A DNA stretch of 64,000 nucleotides from Bacillota bacterium. Lineage in GTDB: Bacteria > Bacillota > Clostridia > Oscillospirales > Oscillospiraceae. Made by a program: the position numbers and the translations under genes. The notes below the pieces were generated by a model. It saw only the letters and a program-made list of their open reading frames with translations. It did no database searches and was not told where the DNA came from. Below are positions 27,573-41,300 of the stretch, in pieces. The DNA lies in assembly GCA_028719885.1 (NCBI GenBank), contig JAQYLT010000038.1, positions 1 through 64,000 of the forward strand. The letters are read 5' to 3'. The stretch's first letter is position 1. Every line of letters starts with the position of its first letter.

Positions 27573-27862
27573 TTGGCGGGGTCGTTAAATGGGAATTGTT
27601 TCAATATGTGCGTAGGGAACGCATTTATGCGTTCCGAAACGCCGGTTAATATCCATGGTTCGCTGGATGGTAACGGTTTCCTATTTTTTCAGCAATTCTC
27701 CATTCAACATACTCCGGTAAATACGTTATCGAGGCGGAACGCATGAATGCGTTCCCTACGCAAAAATCATCGTTTTACGATTCGGCAAAGCCTGGTGGTT
27801 CATGAACCTTTCGGAATGCATGAATGCATTCCCTACGAAACATCTCTCCAAATTCCAATTTG
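27573..27862. repeat. Interspersed hairpin repeat, copy C
   Basis: The copy occupies the gap between the divergent MFS and rpoB genes. Cores are at 27616-27635 (GGAACGCATTTATGCGTTCC), 27736-27755 (GGAACGCATGAATGCGTTCC) and 27813-27832 (GGAATGCATGAATGCATTCC). The right end CAAATTCCAATTTG is intact at 27849-27862; the left end is degraded and its position is approximate. Confidence 0.82.
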
Positions 27863-27903
27863 CCCTTACGGGGGGAGAATTTGATGGGATTTGTCAGAAG
27901 AAC

Positions 27904-27929
27904 AAAAAAACGAGGACAGAAATGTCCTC
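27904..27929 (-). terminator. Minus-strand-oriented terminator-like hairpin upstream of rpoB
   Basis: GAGGACA (27912-27918), a GAAA loop and TGTCCTC (27923-27929) form a perfect 7-bp stem. Seven A residues at 27904-27910 become a T-run when read on the minus strand. No annotated minus-strand gene precedes it, so it may stop antisense transcription coming from rpoB or end a small RNA. Confidence 0.55.
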
Positions 27930-27948
27930 ATCATAGCAGAAAAACCAA

Positions 27949-27977
27949 TTGACAAAATTGGCTTCATCATATAAAAT
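27949..27977 (+). promoter_or_regulatory. rpoBC promoter
   Basis: A perfect TTGACA at 27949-27954 and TAAAAT at 27972-27977 are 17 bp apart. Transcription would begin near 27984, giving a leader of about 150 nt. The leader contains a GTGGT/ACCAC hairpin (28028-28043) and a TGTCAA/TTGACA inverted pair, so some leader-level control is possible. Confidence 0.8.
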
Positions 27978-28135
27978 AGTTACCTATAGTGTGGTATTAT
28001 GCCTAACTGCGGATTTCTTATCCAACGTGGTTATTTTACCACAGACGGTGGCGGCTGTCAAGTGGCAAGTTTATACGATTTGACAACTGCTCCCGGCGTA
28101 TCAAATAAGCAACACATTTCGGAAGAAAGGCTGTG

Positions 28136-31100
28136 ATGATCCATATGGCAATGGTCAAGGACGTAAAGTTCGGTAAGACCATGCGTAAGTCCTACGCAAA
28201 GTATGAAGAAATCCTGGAGATTCCCAATATGCTGAAAATCCAGAAGGACTCCTACCAGTGGTTCCTGGACGAGGGCCTTCGTGAGGTTTTCAAGGATGTG
28301 GGTACCATTACCGATTTCTCCGGTAAGCTGGAGCTTTCTTTCCTGGATTACACCATGGAAGACAAGCCCAAGTACACCATCGAGGAATGCAAGGAACGGG
28401 ACACTACCTACGCAAAGCCCATCAAGGTGCGGATTCGTCTGCGGAATACGGAGACGGACGAAATCAAAGAGCAGGAAATCTTCATGGGTGATTTCCCGGT
28501 GATGACCAACGGCGGCACCTTTGTGATCAACGGTGCGGAGCGGGTTATCATCTCCCAGATCGTCCGCAGCCCCGGTATGTACTACGGTCATGAGGTGGAT
28601 AAGGCCGACCAGCATACCTACACCGCCACCGTGATTCCCTATCGCGGCGCCTGGCTGGAATATGAAACCGACAACGCCAATGTGTTCTGGGTCCGCATCG
28701 ACAAGAACCGGAAGCTGCCCATCACCAGCCTGATTCGCGCCCTGGGCGTGAGTACCGACGAGCAGATCAAGGAGATGTTCGGCGAGGACGAGCGGATCCT
28801 GGCCACCCTGGAAAAGGACCCCTGCAAGACCAAGGAAGAATCCCTGCTGGAAATCTACCGCCGTCTGCGTCCCGGTGAGCCTCCCACGGTGGAGACAGCC
28901 ACTGCCCACCTGGAGGGGCTGCTGTTCGATGCCCACCGCTACGATGTTTCCAAGGTGGGCCGCTATAAATTCAACAAGAAGATGGACATCTGGAGCCGCC
29001 TTTCCGGCCAGGAAGCCGCGGAGCCCATTGCCGACCCCATCACCGGCGAGATTCTGGTGATGCCCGGCGAGTTCATCTCCCGGGCCCAGGCCCATGAGCT
29101 CAGCGCCAAGGGGGTCAACGAGGCGGTGGTCCGCATCGGCGATTCCAAGGTCAAGGTCTTCTCCAACAACATGGTGGATATGGCCGGGTTTGTGGACTTC
29201 GATCCCAAGCAGTACGGCATCAAGGAGAAGGTGCGCTTCTCCGTCCTGCGGGAGATGCTGGAAACCGTCCCTGCTGACGGCTGGAAAGAGGCCATTGAGG
29301 AGCGGATGGACGACCTGATCCCCAAGCACATCATTGTGGACGACATCATGGCCTCTATCAACTACCTGAACTGCGTGGCCATGGGCATCGGCACCCCCGA
29401 TGATATCGACCATCTGGGCAACCGGCGTCTGCGCTGCGTGGGTGAGTTGCTGCAGAACCAGTTCCGGATCGGCTTTAGCCGCCTGGACCGGGTCATCCGG
29501 GAGCGGATGACCGTGCAGGACCTGGATTCCGTCACCCCCCAGAGCCTGATCAACATCCGGCCCGTCACCGCTGTCATCAAGGAATTCTTCGGCTCCTCCC
29601 CCCTGTCTCAGTTCATGGACCAGAACAACCCCCTGGCAGAACTGACCCACAAGCGCCGCCTGTCCGCTCTGGGCCCCGGCGGCCTGAGCCGTGACCGGGC
29701 TTCCTTTGATGTCCGGGATATTCACTACACCCACTATGGCCGTATGTGCCCCATCGAGACCCCCGAAGGTCCCAACATCGGCCTGATCAACTACCTGGCC
29801 ACCTTTGCCAAGATCAATGAGTACGGCTTCGTGGAGGCGCCCTACCGCAAGGTGGATAAGGCCACCGGCTTTGTCACCAAAGAGGTGGAGTATATGACCG
29901 CCGACGTGGAGGACGATTACTACGTGGGCCAGGCCAACGAGCCCCTGGATGAAAACGGCTGCCTGGCCAACGCCCGTATCACCTGCCGCCACCGCAATGA
30001 GATCATCGAGGTGGACCGGAACGTCATCGACTATCTGGACGTTTCTCCCAGAATGATGATCTCCATCGCCACCTCTTTCATTCCTTTCCTCCAGAACGAC
30101 GACGCCAACCGTGCCCTGATGGGCGCCAACATGCAGCGTCAGGCCGTGCCCCTGCTGACCACCGAGCCTCCTGTGGTGGCCACCGGCATTGAGCACAAGG
30201 CCGCTGTGGACAGCGAGGTGTGCATCAAGGCCGAAAAGGCCGGCGTGATTACCGCCGTTTCCGCCACGGATATTTCCGTCCGCTACGACGACGGCGAAAC
30301 CGCCACCTATCATCTGACCAAATTCGCCCGGAGTAACGCCGGCACCTGCATCAACCAGCGGCCCAACGTGGTGGTTGGCGAGCGGGTGGAGGCCGAGCAG
30401 ATCATTGCCGACGGTCCCAGCTGCTCCGGCGGCGAGGTGGCCCTGGGTAAGAACGTGCTCATCGGCTTCGTCACCTGGGAGGGCTACAACTACGAGGACG
30501 CCATCCTGCTGAACGAGCGCCTGGTGCGGGAGGATGTGTTCACCTCCATCCACATCGAGGAGCATGAGACCGAGGCCCGGGATACCAAGCTTGGACCCGA
30601 GGAAATCACCCGGGACATTCCCAACGTGGGCGAGGATGCCCTGAAGGACCTGGACGAAAACGGCATCATCCGGGTGGGCGCGGAGGTTCGCTCCGGCGAC
30701 TACCTGGTGGGTAAGGTCACCCCCAAGGGCGAAACCGAGCTGACCCCTGAGGAGCGTCTGCTGCGGGCCATCTTCGGCGAGAAGGCAAGAGAAGTCAGAG
30801 ACACCTCCCTGAAAGTGCCTCACGGCGAAAGCGGCATTGTGGTGGACGTCAAGGTGTTCACCAAGGAGAACTCCGACGAGCTGGCTCCCGGCGTCACCAA
30901 GTCCGTCCGGGTGTATATTGCCCAGAAGAGAAAGATCTCCGTGGGCGACAAGATGGCCGGCCGTCACGGCAACAAGGGCGTCGTCTCCCGGGTGCTGCCC
31001 GAGGAGGATATGCCGTTCCTGCCCGACGGCACCCCCCTGGATGTGGTGCTGAACCCCCTGGGCGTGCCTTCCCGTATGAACATCGGTCAGGTGCTGGAGG

Positions 31101-31822
31101 TCCACCTGGGCTATGCGGCCCGGGCTCTGGGCTGGCATGTGGCCACCCCCGTGTTCGACGGCGCCAACGAGAAAGATATCCGCGACACCCTGAAGCTGGC
31201 CGGCCTGCGGGAGGATGGCAAGACCGTCTTGTATGATGGCCGTACCGGTGAGCCTTTCGACAATCTGGTCACCGTGGGCTATCCCTACTACCTGAAGCTG
31301 CACCATCTGGTTGACGATAAGATTCACGCCCGTTCCACCGGTCCCTACGCGCTGGTGACCCAGCAGCCTCTGGGCGGCAAGGCTCAGTTCGGCGGCCAGC
31401 GTTTCGGCGAAATGGAAGTCTGGGCCCTGGAGGCTTACGGCGCTGCCTACACCCTGCAGGAGATTCTGACTGTGAAGTCCGACGATGTCACCGGACGTGT
31501 GAAGACCTACGAGGCCATCGTCAAGGGTGCCAACATTCCCAAGCCCGGCGTGCCCGAATCTTTCAAGGTTCTGGTCAAGGAGCTGCAGGCCCTGTGCCTG
31601 GACATCCGGGTTCTGGACGAGAACGGCAACGAAATCGAGCTGAAGGACGAGGACGATGATGATGAGATCGTCTACAGCGCCGACGACCGCAGCGATCTGG
31701 TAGTCGGCGACACCGATGAGGTGCTGGATTCCGGTTTCGTGATTGATGAGGACGGCCCGGAAGATATTATGGATGTGTTCGGCGATCTGGAAGACGGTGA
31801 CGCCGAGACATTTGAAGACTAA
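28136..31822 (+). CDS. rpoB: DNA-directed RNA polymerase subunit beta
   Basis: The 1228-residue beta subunit is of the size usual in Clostridia. The rifampicin pocket [31 protein letters not shown] begins at residue 486 in parts, with Asp495, His505 and Ser510 all in the sensitive form. The later blocks [28 protein letters not shown] and [24 protein letters not shown] are intact, and the C-terminus is acidic. ATG 28136 has GAAAGG 5 bases upstream; GTG 28133 is too close to that site and ATG 28145 is also possible. rplJ/rplL, which normally precede rpoB, are absent here. It is followed after 12 bp by rpoC. Confidence 0.98.
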   Translation: MIHMAMVKDVKFGKTMRKSYAKYEEILEIPNMLKIQKDSYQWFLDEGLREVFKDVGTITDFSGKLELSFLDYTMEDKPKYTIEECKERDTTYAKPIKVRIRLRNTETDEIKEQEIFMGDFPVMTNGGTFVINGAERVIISQIVRSPGMYYGHEVDKADQHTYTATVIPYRGAWLEYETDNANVFWVRIDKNRKLPITSLIRALGVSTDEQIKEMFGEDERILATLEKDPCKTKEESLLEIYRRLRPGEPPTVETATAHLEGLLFDAHRYDVSKVGRYKFNKKMDIWSRLSGQEAAEPIADPITGEILVMPGEFISRAQAHELSAKGVNEAVVRIGDSKVKVFSNNMVDMAGFVDFDPKQYGIKEKVRFSVLREMLETVPADGWKEAIEERMDDLIPKHIIVDDIMASINYLNCVAMGIGTPDDIDHLGNRRLRCVGELLQNQFRIGFSRLDRVIRERMTVQDLDSVTPQSLINIRPVTAVIKEFFGSSPLSQFMDQNNPLAELTHKRRLSALGPGGLSRDRASFDVRDIHYTHYGRMCPIETPEGPNIGLINYLATFAKINEYGFVEAPYRKVDKATGFVTKEVEYMTADVEDDYYVGQANEPLDENGCLANARITCRHRNEIIEVDRNVIDYLDVSPRMMISIATSFIPFLQNDDANRALMGANMQRQAVPLLTTEPPVVATGIEHKAAVDSEVCIKAEKAGVITAVSATDISVRYDDGETATYHLTKFARSNAGTCINQRPNVVVGERVEAEQIIADGPSCSGGEVALGKNVLIGFVTWEGYNYEDAILLNERLVREDVFTSIHIEEHETEARDTKLGPEEITRDIPNVGEDALKDLDENGIIRVGAEVRSGDYLVGKVTPKGETELTPEERLLRAIFGEKAREVRDTSLKVPHGESGIVVDVKVFTKENSDELAPGVTKSVRVYIAQKRKISVGDKMAGRHGNKGVVSRVLPEEDMPFLPDGTPLDVVLNPLGVPSRMNIGQVLEVHLGYAARALGWHVATPVFDGANEKDIRDTLKLAGLREDGKTVLYDGRTGEPFDNLVTVGYPYYLKLHHLVDDKIHARSTGPYALVTQQPLGGKAQFGGQRFGEMEVWALEAYGAAYTLQEILTVKSDDVTGRVKTYEAIVKGANIPKPGVPESFKVLVKELQALCLDIRVLDENGNEIELKDEDDDDEIVYSADDRSDLVVGDTDEVLDSGFVIDEDGPEDIMDVFGDLEDGDAETFED

Positions 31823-31834
31823 GGAGGCGCACTT

Positions 31835-35527
<3,693 letters not shown>

Positions 35528-35533
35528 AAAATG

Positions 35534-35567
35534 CTCCTCCTGCAAAAAACGCAGGAGGAGTTTTTTT
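35534..35567 (+). terminator. Intrinsic terminator of rpoBC
   Basis: A perfect 10-bp stem, CTCCTCCTGC (35534-35543) with GCAGGAGGAG (35551-35560), is followed by seven T residues (35561-35567). It lies 6 bases behind the rpoC stop codon. Confidence 0.93.
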
Positions 35568-35594
35568 GTGGAATTTTTTCTCAGCAAAACGGCA

Positions 35595-35813
35595 GATTGA
35601 AATTTATCAGGATGTTTCGTAGGGAACGGATTTATCCGTTCCGCCTTGTAACGTTTTTATGGGGTGTACGTTGGATCAAAAAATGTTGGGAAAGGAACCC
35701 TTTACCATCCAACGAACCACGGATGCTTACCGACCTTTCGGAACGGATAAATCCGTTCCCTATGAACACGTTAGAAGACATCCCATTCAACGAACTCGCC
35801 AAATTCCAATTTG
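35595..35813. repeat. Interspersed hairpin repeat, copy D
   Basis: The copy lies between the convergent rpoC and the gene at 35833. The left end AGATTGAAATTTATC (35595 on) is a diverged form of AAATTGGAATTTG, and the right end CAAATTCCAATTTG is intact at 35800-35813. Cores are at 35623-35642 (GGAACGGATTTATCCGTTCC, after GTAG) and 35740-35759 (GGAACGGATAAATCCGTTCC, before CTATG). The size is about 219 bp. Confidence 0.88.
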
Positions 35814-35832
35814 CTGCCTGTGGGGAAATGGC

Positions 35833-37116
35833 TTACAGCTGCACCAGACCGGCGTCCACCATTTTTTGCAGGCTCATTAAAATGCCCAGCTTGGCGTGGT
35901 ACCAGGTCAGGCCGCCCTGAAAATACACGGCGTAGGGCGGACGGATGGGACCATCGGCGGAGAGCTCAATGGAGCTGCCCTGGACAAAAGCGCCTGCGGC
36001 CATGATCACCTTATCATTGTAGCCGGGCATATCCCAGGGCAGGGGATCGGCAAAGGAATCCACCGGGGCCGCCGCCTGGATGCCCTTGCAGAAAGCAATC
36101 ATCCCCGCCTCGCTGCCCAGCTCCACCGCCTGAATGATGTCGTGCCGGCTTTCCGTGGCATTGGGCACGCACCGGAATCCCAGGGGCTCATACAGATTGG
36201 CGGCAAAGACGGCGCCCTTTTCCGCACTGGCCACCACCGTGGGGGCCAGGAAGAAGCCCTGATACAGTGCGGGCATCAACCCCAGGTTGGCGCCCACCTC
36301 CTGCCCCAGACCGGGGGCGGAGAGCCGGAACGCGCAGCGGCTGACGCATTTTTTGGTGCCGCAGATGTAACCGCCGATGGGGGCCAGTCCGCCGCCGGGA
36401 TTTTTAATCAGGGAGCCCACCACCATGTCCGCCCCCACATCCGAGGGCTCCACAGTCTCCACAAATTCGCCGTAGCAATTGTCCACCATAATCAGAACAT
36501 CCGGCTTCAGCTCCTTGCAGAACGAGATCAGCGCCCCAATCTGTTTTACGGAGAAGGTGGGCCGGGTGGCGTAGCCCTTGGACCGCTGGATGGTAATCAG
36601 CTTGGTCTTTTCGTTGATAGCTTTCCGGATGCCGTCATAGTCGAAGCTCCCGTCGGGCAGCAAATCCACCTGGCGGTACTTCACCCCGTATTCGGCCAGG
36701 GAACAGGGGCTTTCCCGGATGCCGATCACCTCCTGGAGGGTGTCGTAGGGCAGACCCACCGGGGAGAGCAGCTCGTCCCCGGGCAGCAGATTGGCACTGA
36801 GGGCCACGGTGAGGGCGTGGGTGCCGCAGGTGATTTGGGGCCGCACCAGAGCCGCCTCCGTGTGGAACACATCGGCATATACCTTTTCCAGATTGTCCCG
36901 GCCCAAATCGTCGTAGCCATAGCCGGTGGTGGCGGCGAAGCAGGCGGCGGAAACGTGATTTTTCTGCATGGCGGCAATCACCTTGGCCTGGTTGTACTCC
37001 GCCACCCGGTCGATGGCGGCAAACCGGTCTGCCAGCCGGGCCAGGGCTTTTTCGCCATATTCGTAAACCTGGGGGGAAATCCCCATGGCCTGATATTGAT
37101 CTCTCAGCTCATCCAT
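35833..37116 (-). CDS. Methionine gamma-lyase-like PLP enzyme (YnbB family)
   Basis: The 427-residue protein is of the Cys/Met-metabolism PLP-dependent group, often annotated as aluminium resistance or methionine gamma-lyase-related. The PLP lysine is in GSLIKNPGGG. The substrate pocket follows the family pattern with ATTGYGYDDLGRDNLE near the start, CGTHALTVALSANLLPGDEL and DNCYGEFVE (the Asp that contacts the PLP ring). No other sulfur-metabolism gene is adjacent, so the physiological substrate is open. It is transcribed alone after a terminator of the upstream minus-strand gene. Confidence 0.88.
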   Translation of the reverse strand: MDELRDQYQAMGISPQVYEYGEKALARLADRFAAIDRVAEYNQAKVIAAMQKNHVSAACFAATTGYGYDDLGRDNLEKVYADVFHTEAALVRPQITCGTHALTVALSANLLPGDELLSPVGLPYDTLQEVIGIRESPCSLAEYGVKYRQVDLLPDGSFDYDGIRKAINEKTKLITIQRSKGYATRPTFSVKQIGALISFCKELKPDVLIMVDNCYGEFVETVEPSDVGADMVVGSLIKNPGGGLAPIGGYICGTKKCVSRCAFRLSAPGLGQEVGANLGLMPALYQGFFLAPTVVASAEKGAVFAANLYEPLGFRCVPNATESRHDIIQAVELGSEAGMIAFCKGIQAAAPVDSFADPLPWDMPGYNDKVIMAAGAFVQGSSIELSADGPIRPPYAVYFQGGLTWYHAKLGILMSLQKMVDAGLVQL

Positions 37117-37161
37117 TTTAAAAACGCTCTCTTTTCTCGTTATTTTACCGGAGAATTATAT

Positions 37162-37200
37162 AAAAAACCGCCTCCTTTGTCAAGCAGGAAGCGGTTTTTT
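37162..37200 (-). terminator. Bidirectional intrinsic terminator
   Basis: AAAAAACCGC (37163-37172 area) pairs with GCGGTTTTTT (37191-37200), extended by a CTCCT/AGGA match inside. It lies 12 bp downstream of the minus-strand peptidase gene and has U-runs in both directions. Confidence 0.85.
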
Positions 37201-37212
37201 ACGATCGAATGC

Positions 37213-37935
37213 TCAATCCTTGCTCCGGTTGCGTCCACCGAAGAGCACCAGCAGCCGCAGCAGCTGGGCCAGGGCAGCGGCGGTGGCGGCCACATAGGTC
37301 AGAGCCGCGGCGGTGAGGGTCTTCCGGGCACCGGCACGTTCCTCGTCGGTGAGGATGCCCGTTTGCTCAATGGCGGCCAGGGCCCGACGGCTGGCGTTGA
37401 ATTCCACCGGCAGCGTCACCAGCTGGAACACCAGGGAGAAGCCGAAACAGGCAATGCCCAAATAGATGAAGAAATTGGACATCCGGCCCAGGGAGGACAG
37501 CAACAGCCCCAGCAGGATCAGGGGCATGGCGAGCTTGGAGCCGAAATTGGTCAGAGGGATGATGGCGGCCCGGAGCTTGATGGGCGCGTAGCTCTGGGCG
37601 TACTGCACCGCGTGTCCCGCCTCGTGGCAGGCAACACCGATGGCGGCGGTGGAGGTACTGCCGTACACATTGTCCGACAAGCGGATGACATTGGTGCGGG
37701 GGTCGTAGTGGTCGGTCAGGTTGCCGCTGATGTGTTCAATGCGAACGTCCCGCACACCGTTGGCAGCCAGCACCCTAGCCGCAGCGTCGGCGCCGGTGAG
37801 CCCCCGCTGGGAACGCTGCTTGGAGTAGCGGCGGAAGGTGCTGTTCACGTGGGCGCTGGCCCAGAGCGACAGCAGCAGGCAGGGCAGAACCAGATAAACA
37901 TAGGTCCAGTCAAATCCATAATAATAGTAAGGCAT
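37213..37935 (-). CDS. Zinc-dependent membrane peptidase, YugP family
   Basis: This 240-residue membrane protein matches the PF04298 (YugP) family. One N-terminal helix (about 10-30) is followed by VACHEAGHAVQ with His104, Glu105 and His108 as the zinc-binding HExxH, then two central helices (about 120-165) and a C-terminal helix. The conserved DHYDPRTNVIRLSDNVYGSTS block precedes the zinc motif. Its cellular target is not known for the family. It is a single-gene unit with its own promoter at 37982-38009. Confidence 0.92.
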   Translation of the reverse strand: MPYYYYGFDWTYVYLVLPCLLLSLWASAHVNSTFRRYSKQRSQRGLTGADAAARVLAANGVRDVRIEHISGNLTDHYDPRTNVIRLSDNVYGSTSTAAIGVACHEAGHAVQYAQSYAPIKLRAAIIPLTNFGSKLAMPLILLGLLLSSLGRMSNFFIYLGIACFGFSLVFQLVTLPVEFNASRRALAAIEQTGILTDEERAGARKTLTAAALTYVAATAAALAQLLRLLVLFGGRNRSKD

Positions 37936-37981
37936 AGGCCCCTCCTTTCCGGGAATAACCGGGTAAAATCATTCTTGCTTT

Positions 37982-38009
37982 ATTATAACACAGAATGAAA
38001 TTTTGGCAA
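37982..38009 (-). promoter_or_regulatory. Promoter of the YugP-like gene
   Basis: Read on the minus strand, TTGCCA (38009-38004) and TATAAT (37987-37982) are 16 bp apart. The gene begins about 45 bp further on. Confidence 0.7.
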
Positions 38010-38081
38010 CGGAATCCCGCGGGAGTTTACAGTGAAACGGGAAAATGTTCACATTTTGTTCATATACTGTCCTGCGGAAAC

Positions 38082-38090
38082 TGTTATACT
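38082..38090 (+). promoter_or_regulatory. Extended -10 promoter of the AI-2E family gene
   Basis: TGTTATACT is an extended -10 element (TGn plus TATACT at 38085-38090) without a good -35. It lies 35 bp before the start codon at 38125 and is divergent from the YugP promoter. Confidence 0.5.
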
Positions 38091-38124
38091 CTAGGAAGAA
38101 ATGGTTTCAAGAAAGGAGGATACC

Positions 38125-39564
38125 ATGCACGATCCGAAACAAAAACGGTATCTCTACCTGATGCTGTCAGGCTTCGGCGCCATCAGCCTGAGCATTCTTT
38201 TGTTTTTTGCGCTGTATCGGCTGCGGGGCATTGGGGAGCTGCTGCAAACAATCGCGGGCATTCTGCTCCCATTCATCTACGGCGGCGTTGTTGCCTACCT
38301 GGCCCGGCCTATGTGCAACACCTATGAGAAATTTTTGACCAGGCATCTGCCGGAAAAGCTCCGAAAATTTTCCCCTCCGGCGGCAGTAGTGGGGAGCATT
38401 GTCACCCTTCTGCTGATTGTCTATGCCCTGTGCGCCATGATCTTCCCCCAGGTCTACGACAGTGTGGTGTCTTTGGGCAAGACCATCCCCTCCCGGCTGG
38501 AGAGCTTTATCCTCTGGGCGGAGACTACCTTTGGCGAAAGCGAAACCATGGATACCCTGTTCGATTTCTTCAACACCAGCTATGAAAAAATCTATCAGCA
38601 GGTGGATGCCTGGATCCGCAACGACCTGTTCCCCCAGATTACCACCCTGGTAAGCAGCGTGAGCTCCAGCGTGTTCGCGGTGCTCCGCAGCCTGTATAAT
38701 CTGATCATCGGCCTGATCGTGGCGGTGTATGTGCTGTCCAGCCGGAAGCGCTTTGCCCGGCAGAGTACCCTGATCGTCCGCAGCGTTCTTTCCGAGAAGT
38801 GGGCCGATGCGGTGCTGGAGGAAGTCGCCCTGATGGACCGGATGTTCGGCGGCTTTATCGACGGCAAGATCCTGGACTCCCTGATTATCGGTGTCCTGTG
38901 CTATCTGGGCTGCTGGATCCTCCGGATACCCAACACGCTGCTGATTTCCGTGTTTGTGGGCATTACCAATATCATCCCGTTCTTTGGCCCGCTGATCGGC
39001 GCGGTGCCCTCCACCCTGCTGATTTTGATTGAAAGTCCCATCAAGGCCGTGTGGTTCGTCATTTTCGTCATCGTTTTGCAGCAGCTGGACGGCAACGTCA
39101 TCGGCCCCAGAATTTTGGGCAACAAAATCGGTATTTCCGGTTTCTGGGTGATGTTCGCCATCATCTTCTTCGGCGGAATCTGGGGCGTTATGGGCATGGT
39201 GATCGGCGTCCCCCTGTTCGCAGTGATTTACGATCTGGTCCGCAAGCTGGTAAAGCTGGGCTTGCGGAAAAAGGGCAAATCCGAGCTGTGGGACAAGTAT
39301 GTGGCGGATTATCCCAACGAGAATTTGCCCAAGGCGGCCCAGGAGCCCGAGCCGATTGACTGGAGCTGGGAGACGATGAAAAAACGCTTCCGGGAGCTGC
39401 TGGAAAAAGGAAAACGGAACTGCCGCCTGGCTGCCGCCTGGTGCGGCAGGGCATGGATTTGGATCAAAACCTGGGCCCTGGCTCTGTGGGCGCTTCTGAA
39501 AAAGGCAGTGCTGTGGTGCGGCAGCCGCTTCCGCAGCCTTGCTGCAAAAATCAAAAACAAGTGA
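38125..39564 (+). CDS. AI-2E family transporter (PerM-like)
   Basis: The protein has 479 residues from ATG 38125, preceded by AAAGGAGG. The layout is that of the AI-2E/PerM/YdbI family: helices near 10-60, a long soluble segment (about 100-190), then a six-helix C-terminal block with the conserved FVGITNIIPFFGPLIGAVPS and DGNVIGPRILGNKIGISGFWV motifs. Members export varied solutes or ions; a role in AI-2 transport should not be assumed. The last 90 residues form a basic, Trp-rich tail (RAWIWIKTWALALWALLKK) beyond the family core. A terminator follows. Confidence 0.9.
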   Translation: MHDPKQKRYLYLMLSGFGAISLSILLFFALYRLRGIGELLQTIAGILLPFIYGGVVAYLARPMCNTYEKFLTRHLPEKLRKFSPPAAVVGSIVTLLLIVYALCAMIFPQVYDSVVSLGKTIPSRLESFILWAETTFGESETMDTLFDFFNTSYEKIYQQVDAWIRNDLFPQITTLVSSVSSSVFAVLRSLYNLIIGLIVAVYVLSSRKRFARQSTLIVRSVLSEKWADAVLEEVALMDRMFGGFIDGKILDSLIIGVLCYLGCWILRIPNTLLISVFVGITNIIPFFGPLIGAVPSTLLILIESPIKAVWFVIFVIVLQQLDGNVIGPRILGNKIGISGFWVMFAIIFFGGIWGVMGMVIGVPLFAVIYDLVRKLVKLGLRKKGKSELWDKYVADYPNENLPKAAQEPEPIDWSWETMKKRFRELLEKGKRNCRLAAAWCGRAWIWIKTWALALWALLKKAVLWCGSRFRSLAAKIKNK

Positions 39565-39573
39565 TCATCAAAA

Positions 39574-39600
39574 CCGCCGCAGCCATTCGCGGCGGTTTTT
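39574..39600 (+). terminator. Intrinsic terminator after the AI-2E family gene
   Basis: CCGCCGC (39574-39580) pairs with GCGGCGG (39589-39595), followed by five T residues; AAA upstream extends the stem. It lies only 14 bp before the nrdG start, so nrdG needs read-through or a promoter within the preceding gene. Confidence 0.85.
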
Positions 39601-39614
39601 AAACGGAGGCAAAA

Positions 39615-40163
39615 ATGAATTACGCAGAGATTAAAAATTGTGATATTGCCAACGGCCCCGGGGTGCGGGTGAGCCTGTTTGTTTCCGGCTGCACCCACCA
39701 CTGCCCCGGCTGCTTCAACCAGATGGCCTGGGATTTTGGCTACGGGGAGCCTTTTACCCAACAGACCATTGATGAAATTCTGGAGCTCATAAAGCCCGAT
39801 TACATCCGGGGCCTGACCCTGCTGGGGGGAGAGCCCTTTGAGCCGGAAAATCAGCCGGATGTGGTAAAGCTCTTGCGGCATCTCAAGGGAAAATACCCTC
39901 AAAAGAGCGTCTGGGCCTTTTCCGGGTATCTGTTTGACCGGGATATTCTCTCCGGCCATCTGGGGGATTGGGAAATCACCAAAGAATATCTCAGCTACCT
40001 GGATGTATTGGTGGACGGCCCCTTTGTGGAGGCAAAGAAAAATCTGAGCCTCCGGTTCCGGGGCTCTGAAAATCAGAGAATCATCGATGTCCCCGCGTCC
40101 CTGGCCCGGAACGAAATCGTGCTGTGGCAGGACTGGCAGGGGGACGGAAAGGGAATGAAATAA
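39615..40163 (+). CDS. nrdG: Anaerobic ribonucleotide reductase-activating protein (radical SAM)
   Basis: The 182-residue protein has Cys26, Cys30 and Cys33 in CTHHCPGC, the 4Fe-4S-binding CxxxCxxC of radical SAM enzymes, followed by LTLLGGEPFEPENQ, the SAM-contacting GGE motif. NrdG makes the glycyl radical on NrdD. The nrdD gene is not adjacent, but the next gene is dut, so the pair links two steps of dNTP supply. The start ATG is preceded by CGGAGG. Its stop TAA overlaps the dut start (TAATG). Confidence 0.93.
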   Translation: MNYAEIKNCDIANGPGVRVSLFVSGCTHHCPGCFNQMAWDFGYGEPFTQQTIDEILELIKPDYIRGLTLLGGEPFEPENQPDVVKLLRHLKGKYPQKSVWAFSGYLFDRDILSGHLGDWEITKEYLSYLDVLVDGPFVEAKKNLSLRFRGSENQRIIDVPASLARNEIVLWQDWQGDGKGMK

Positions 40164-40600
40164 TGGAGAAAGTGGCCGTTAAGAAATTGAGAGAGGGCGC
40201 GATCCTGCCAACCTTTGGCTCAGAGGGGGCGGCGGGAGCTGATTTGTACGCCTGTCTGGAGCATGACGTGACCATTGCCCCGGGAGAAACCGCCTTTATC
40301 CCCACGGGCCTGGCCATGGAGCTGCCCAGAGGCTACGCAGGCCTGATCTATGCCCGCAGCGGCCTGGCCTGCAAGCGAGGGCTTGCCCCGGCCAATAAGG
40401 TGGGGGTGGTGGACAGCGATTATCGAGGGGAATTCATCGTGGCGCTGCACAACCATGGTACCCAGCCCCAGACGATCTCCACCGGGGAGCGGATTGCTCA
40501 GCTGGTGGTGACTCCGGTGCTGATTCCGGAGTATGTGGAGGTGGAGGCCCTTTCCGATACCCAGCGGGGTACCGGCGGCTTCGGCTCCACCGGAAGATAA
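40163..40600 (+). CDS. dut: dUTP diphosphatase
   Basis: The 145-residue protein is a trimeric-type dUTPase, which removes dUTP and makes dUMP for thymidylate. All five motifs are visible: AGADLYA, ARSGLA, GVVDSDYRGE with the catalytic Asp, GERIAQLVV and the C-terminal RGTGGFGSTGR that closes the site. The start is set by TAATG overlap with nrdG rather than by a strong ribosome site. Short AT-rich spacer follows, then a convergent gene. Confidence 0.96.
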   Translation: MEKVAVKKLREGAILPTFGSEGAAGADLYACLEHDVTIAPGETAFIPTGLAMELPRGYAGLIYARSGLACKRGLAPANKVGVVDSDYRGEFIVALHNHGTQPQTISTGERIAQLVVTPVLIPEYVEVEALSDTQRGTGGFGSTGR

Positions 40601-40693
40601 GTATGTTTCCTCCCTGTATACCCGGTAAATTGAAATTTGTCCTATAAATACGATATTTGGGCTGCTCCCGGAATTGGGGGCAGCCCAAAATGT

Positions 40694-41287
40694 TTATTGG
40701 TTGCAGAGCTTATCGCATTCTTCGCTGACGGTTTTCTCGCAGGAGCGCATGGCCAGAATGGTCTTTTCCAGAGTTTCGTCCAGCGTCCAGCCCAGGCGGG
40801 CGGCGCCGTCCTGAATGACCTCCCGGCTGCATCCGGTGGCAAATTTCTTATCCTTGAATTTCTTTTTCAGGCTGCTTAGCTCCATGTCCATCACGGATTT
40901 GGAGGGCCGCATCCTCGCGGCGGCGCCGATGAGACCGGTGAGCTCATCCACGGCGAAAAGCACCTTTTCCATCTGATGAGTGGGCTCCACATCGCTGCAA
41001 AGGCCGTAGCCATGGGAGCAGATGGCGTGGACCAGCTCCGGCTCGGCATTGAGTTCGGACAGCAGCTCCGGGGCTTTCTGGCAGTGCTGCTCGGGATATT
41101 TCTCAAAATCCACATCGTGAAGCAGGCCGCAGAGACCCCAGAAGTCCACCTCCTCACCGAAGCCCAGTTCGGTGGCGTACCAGCGCATCACGCCCTCCAC
41201 CGTCAGCGCGTGGAGAATATGGAAAGGCTCCTGGTTGTATTTTTGCAGCAGGGCCAGGGCCTGAGAACGGGTAATGGCAGTGTTCAT
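40694..41287 (-). CDS. HD-domain hydrolase
   Basis: The 197-residue protein has His26 in FHILHALTVEGVM and the metal-binding pair His57-Asp58 in LCGLLHDVDFEKYP, followed by a conserved ICSHGYG segment and KVLFAVDELTGLI. These are the features of HD phosphohydrolases of the small, single-domain type found across Clostridia. The substrate cannot be deduced; nucleotides or phosphorylated metabolites are typical. It is the first gene downstream of kdgK on the same strand, 13 bp away, and may be co-transcribed with eda-kdgK. Confidence 0.88.
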   Translation of the reverse strand: MNTAITRSQALALLQKYNQEPFHILHALTVEGVMRWYATELGFGEEVDFWGLCGLLHDVDFEKYPEQHCQKAPELLSELNAEPELVHAICSHGYGLCSDVEPTHQMEKVLFAVDELTGLIGAAARMRPSKSVMDMELSSLKKKFKDKKFATGCSREVIQDGAARLGWTLDETLEKTILAMRSCEKTVSEECDKLCNQ

Positions 41288-41300
41288 GGTTTTTCCTCGG

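Noticed and set aside
29591-29680. Rifampicin resistance changes in rpoB
   Set aside because: The Asp, His and Ser positions most often mutated are all wild type.
38125-39564. Quorum-sensing function from the AI-2E family name
   Set aside because: Family members transport varied solutes and no lux-type gene is nearby; the name alone is not evidence.
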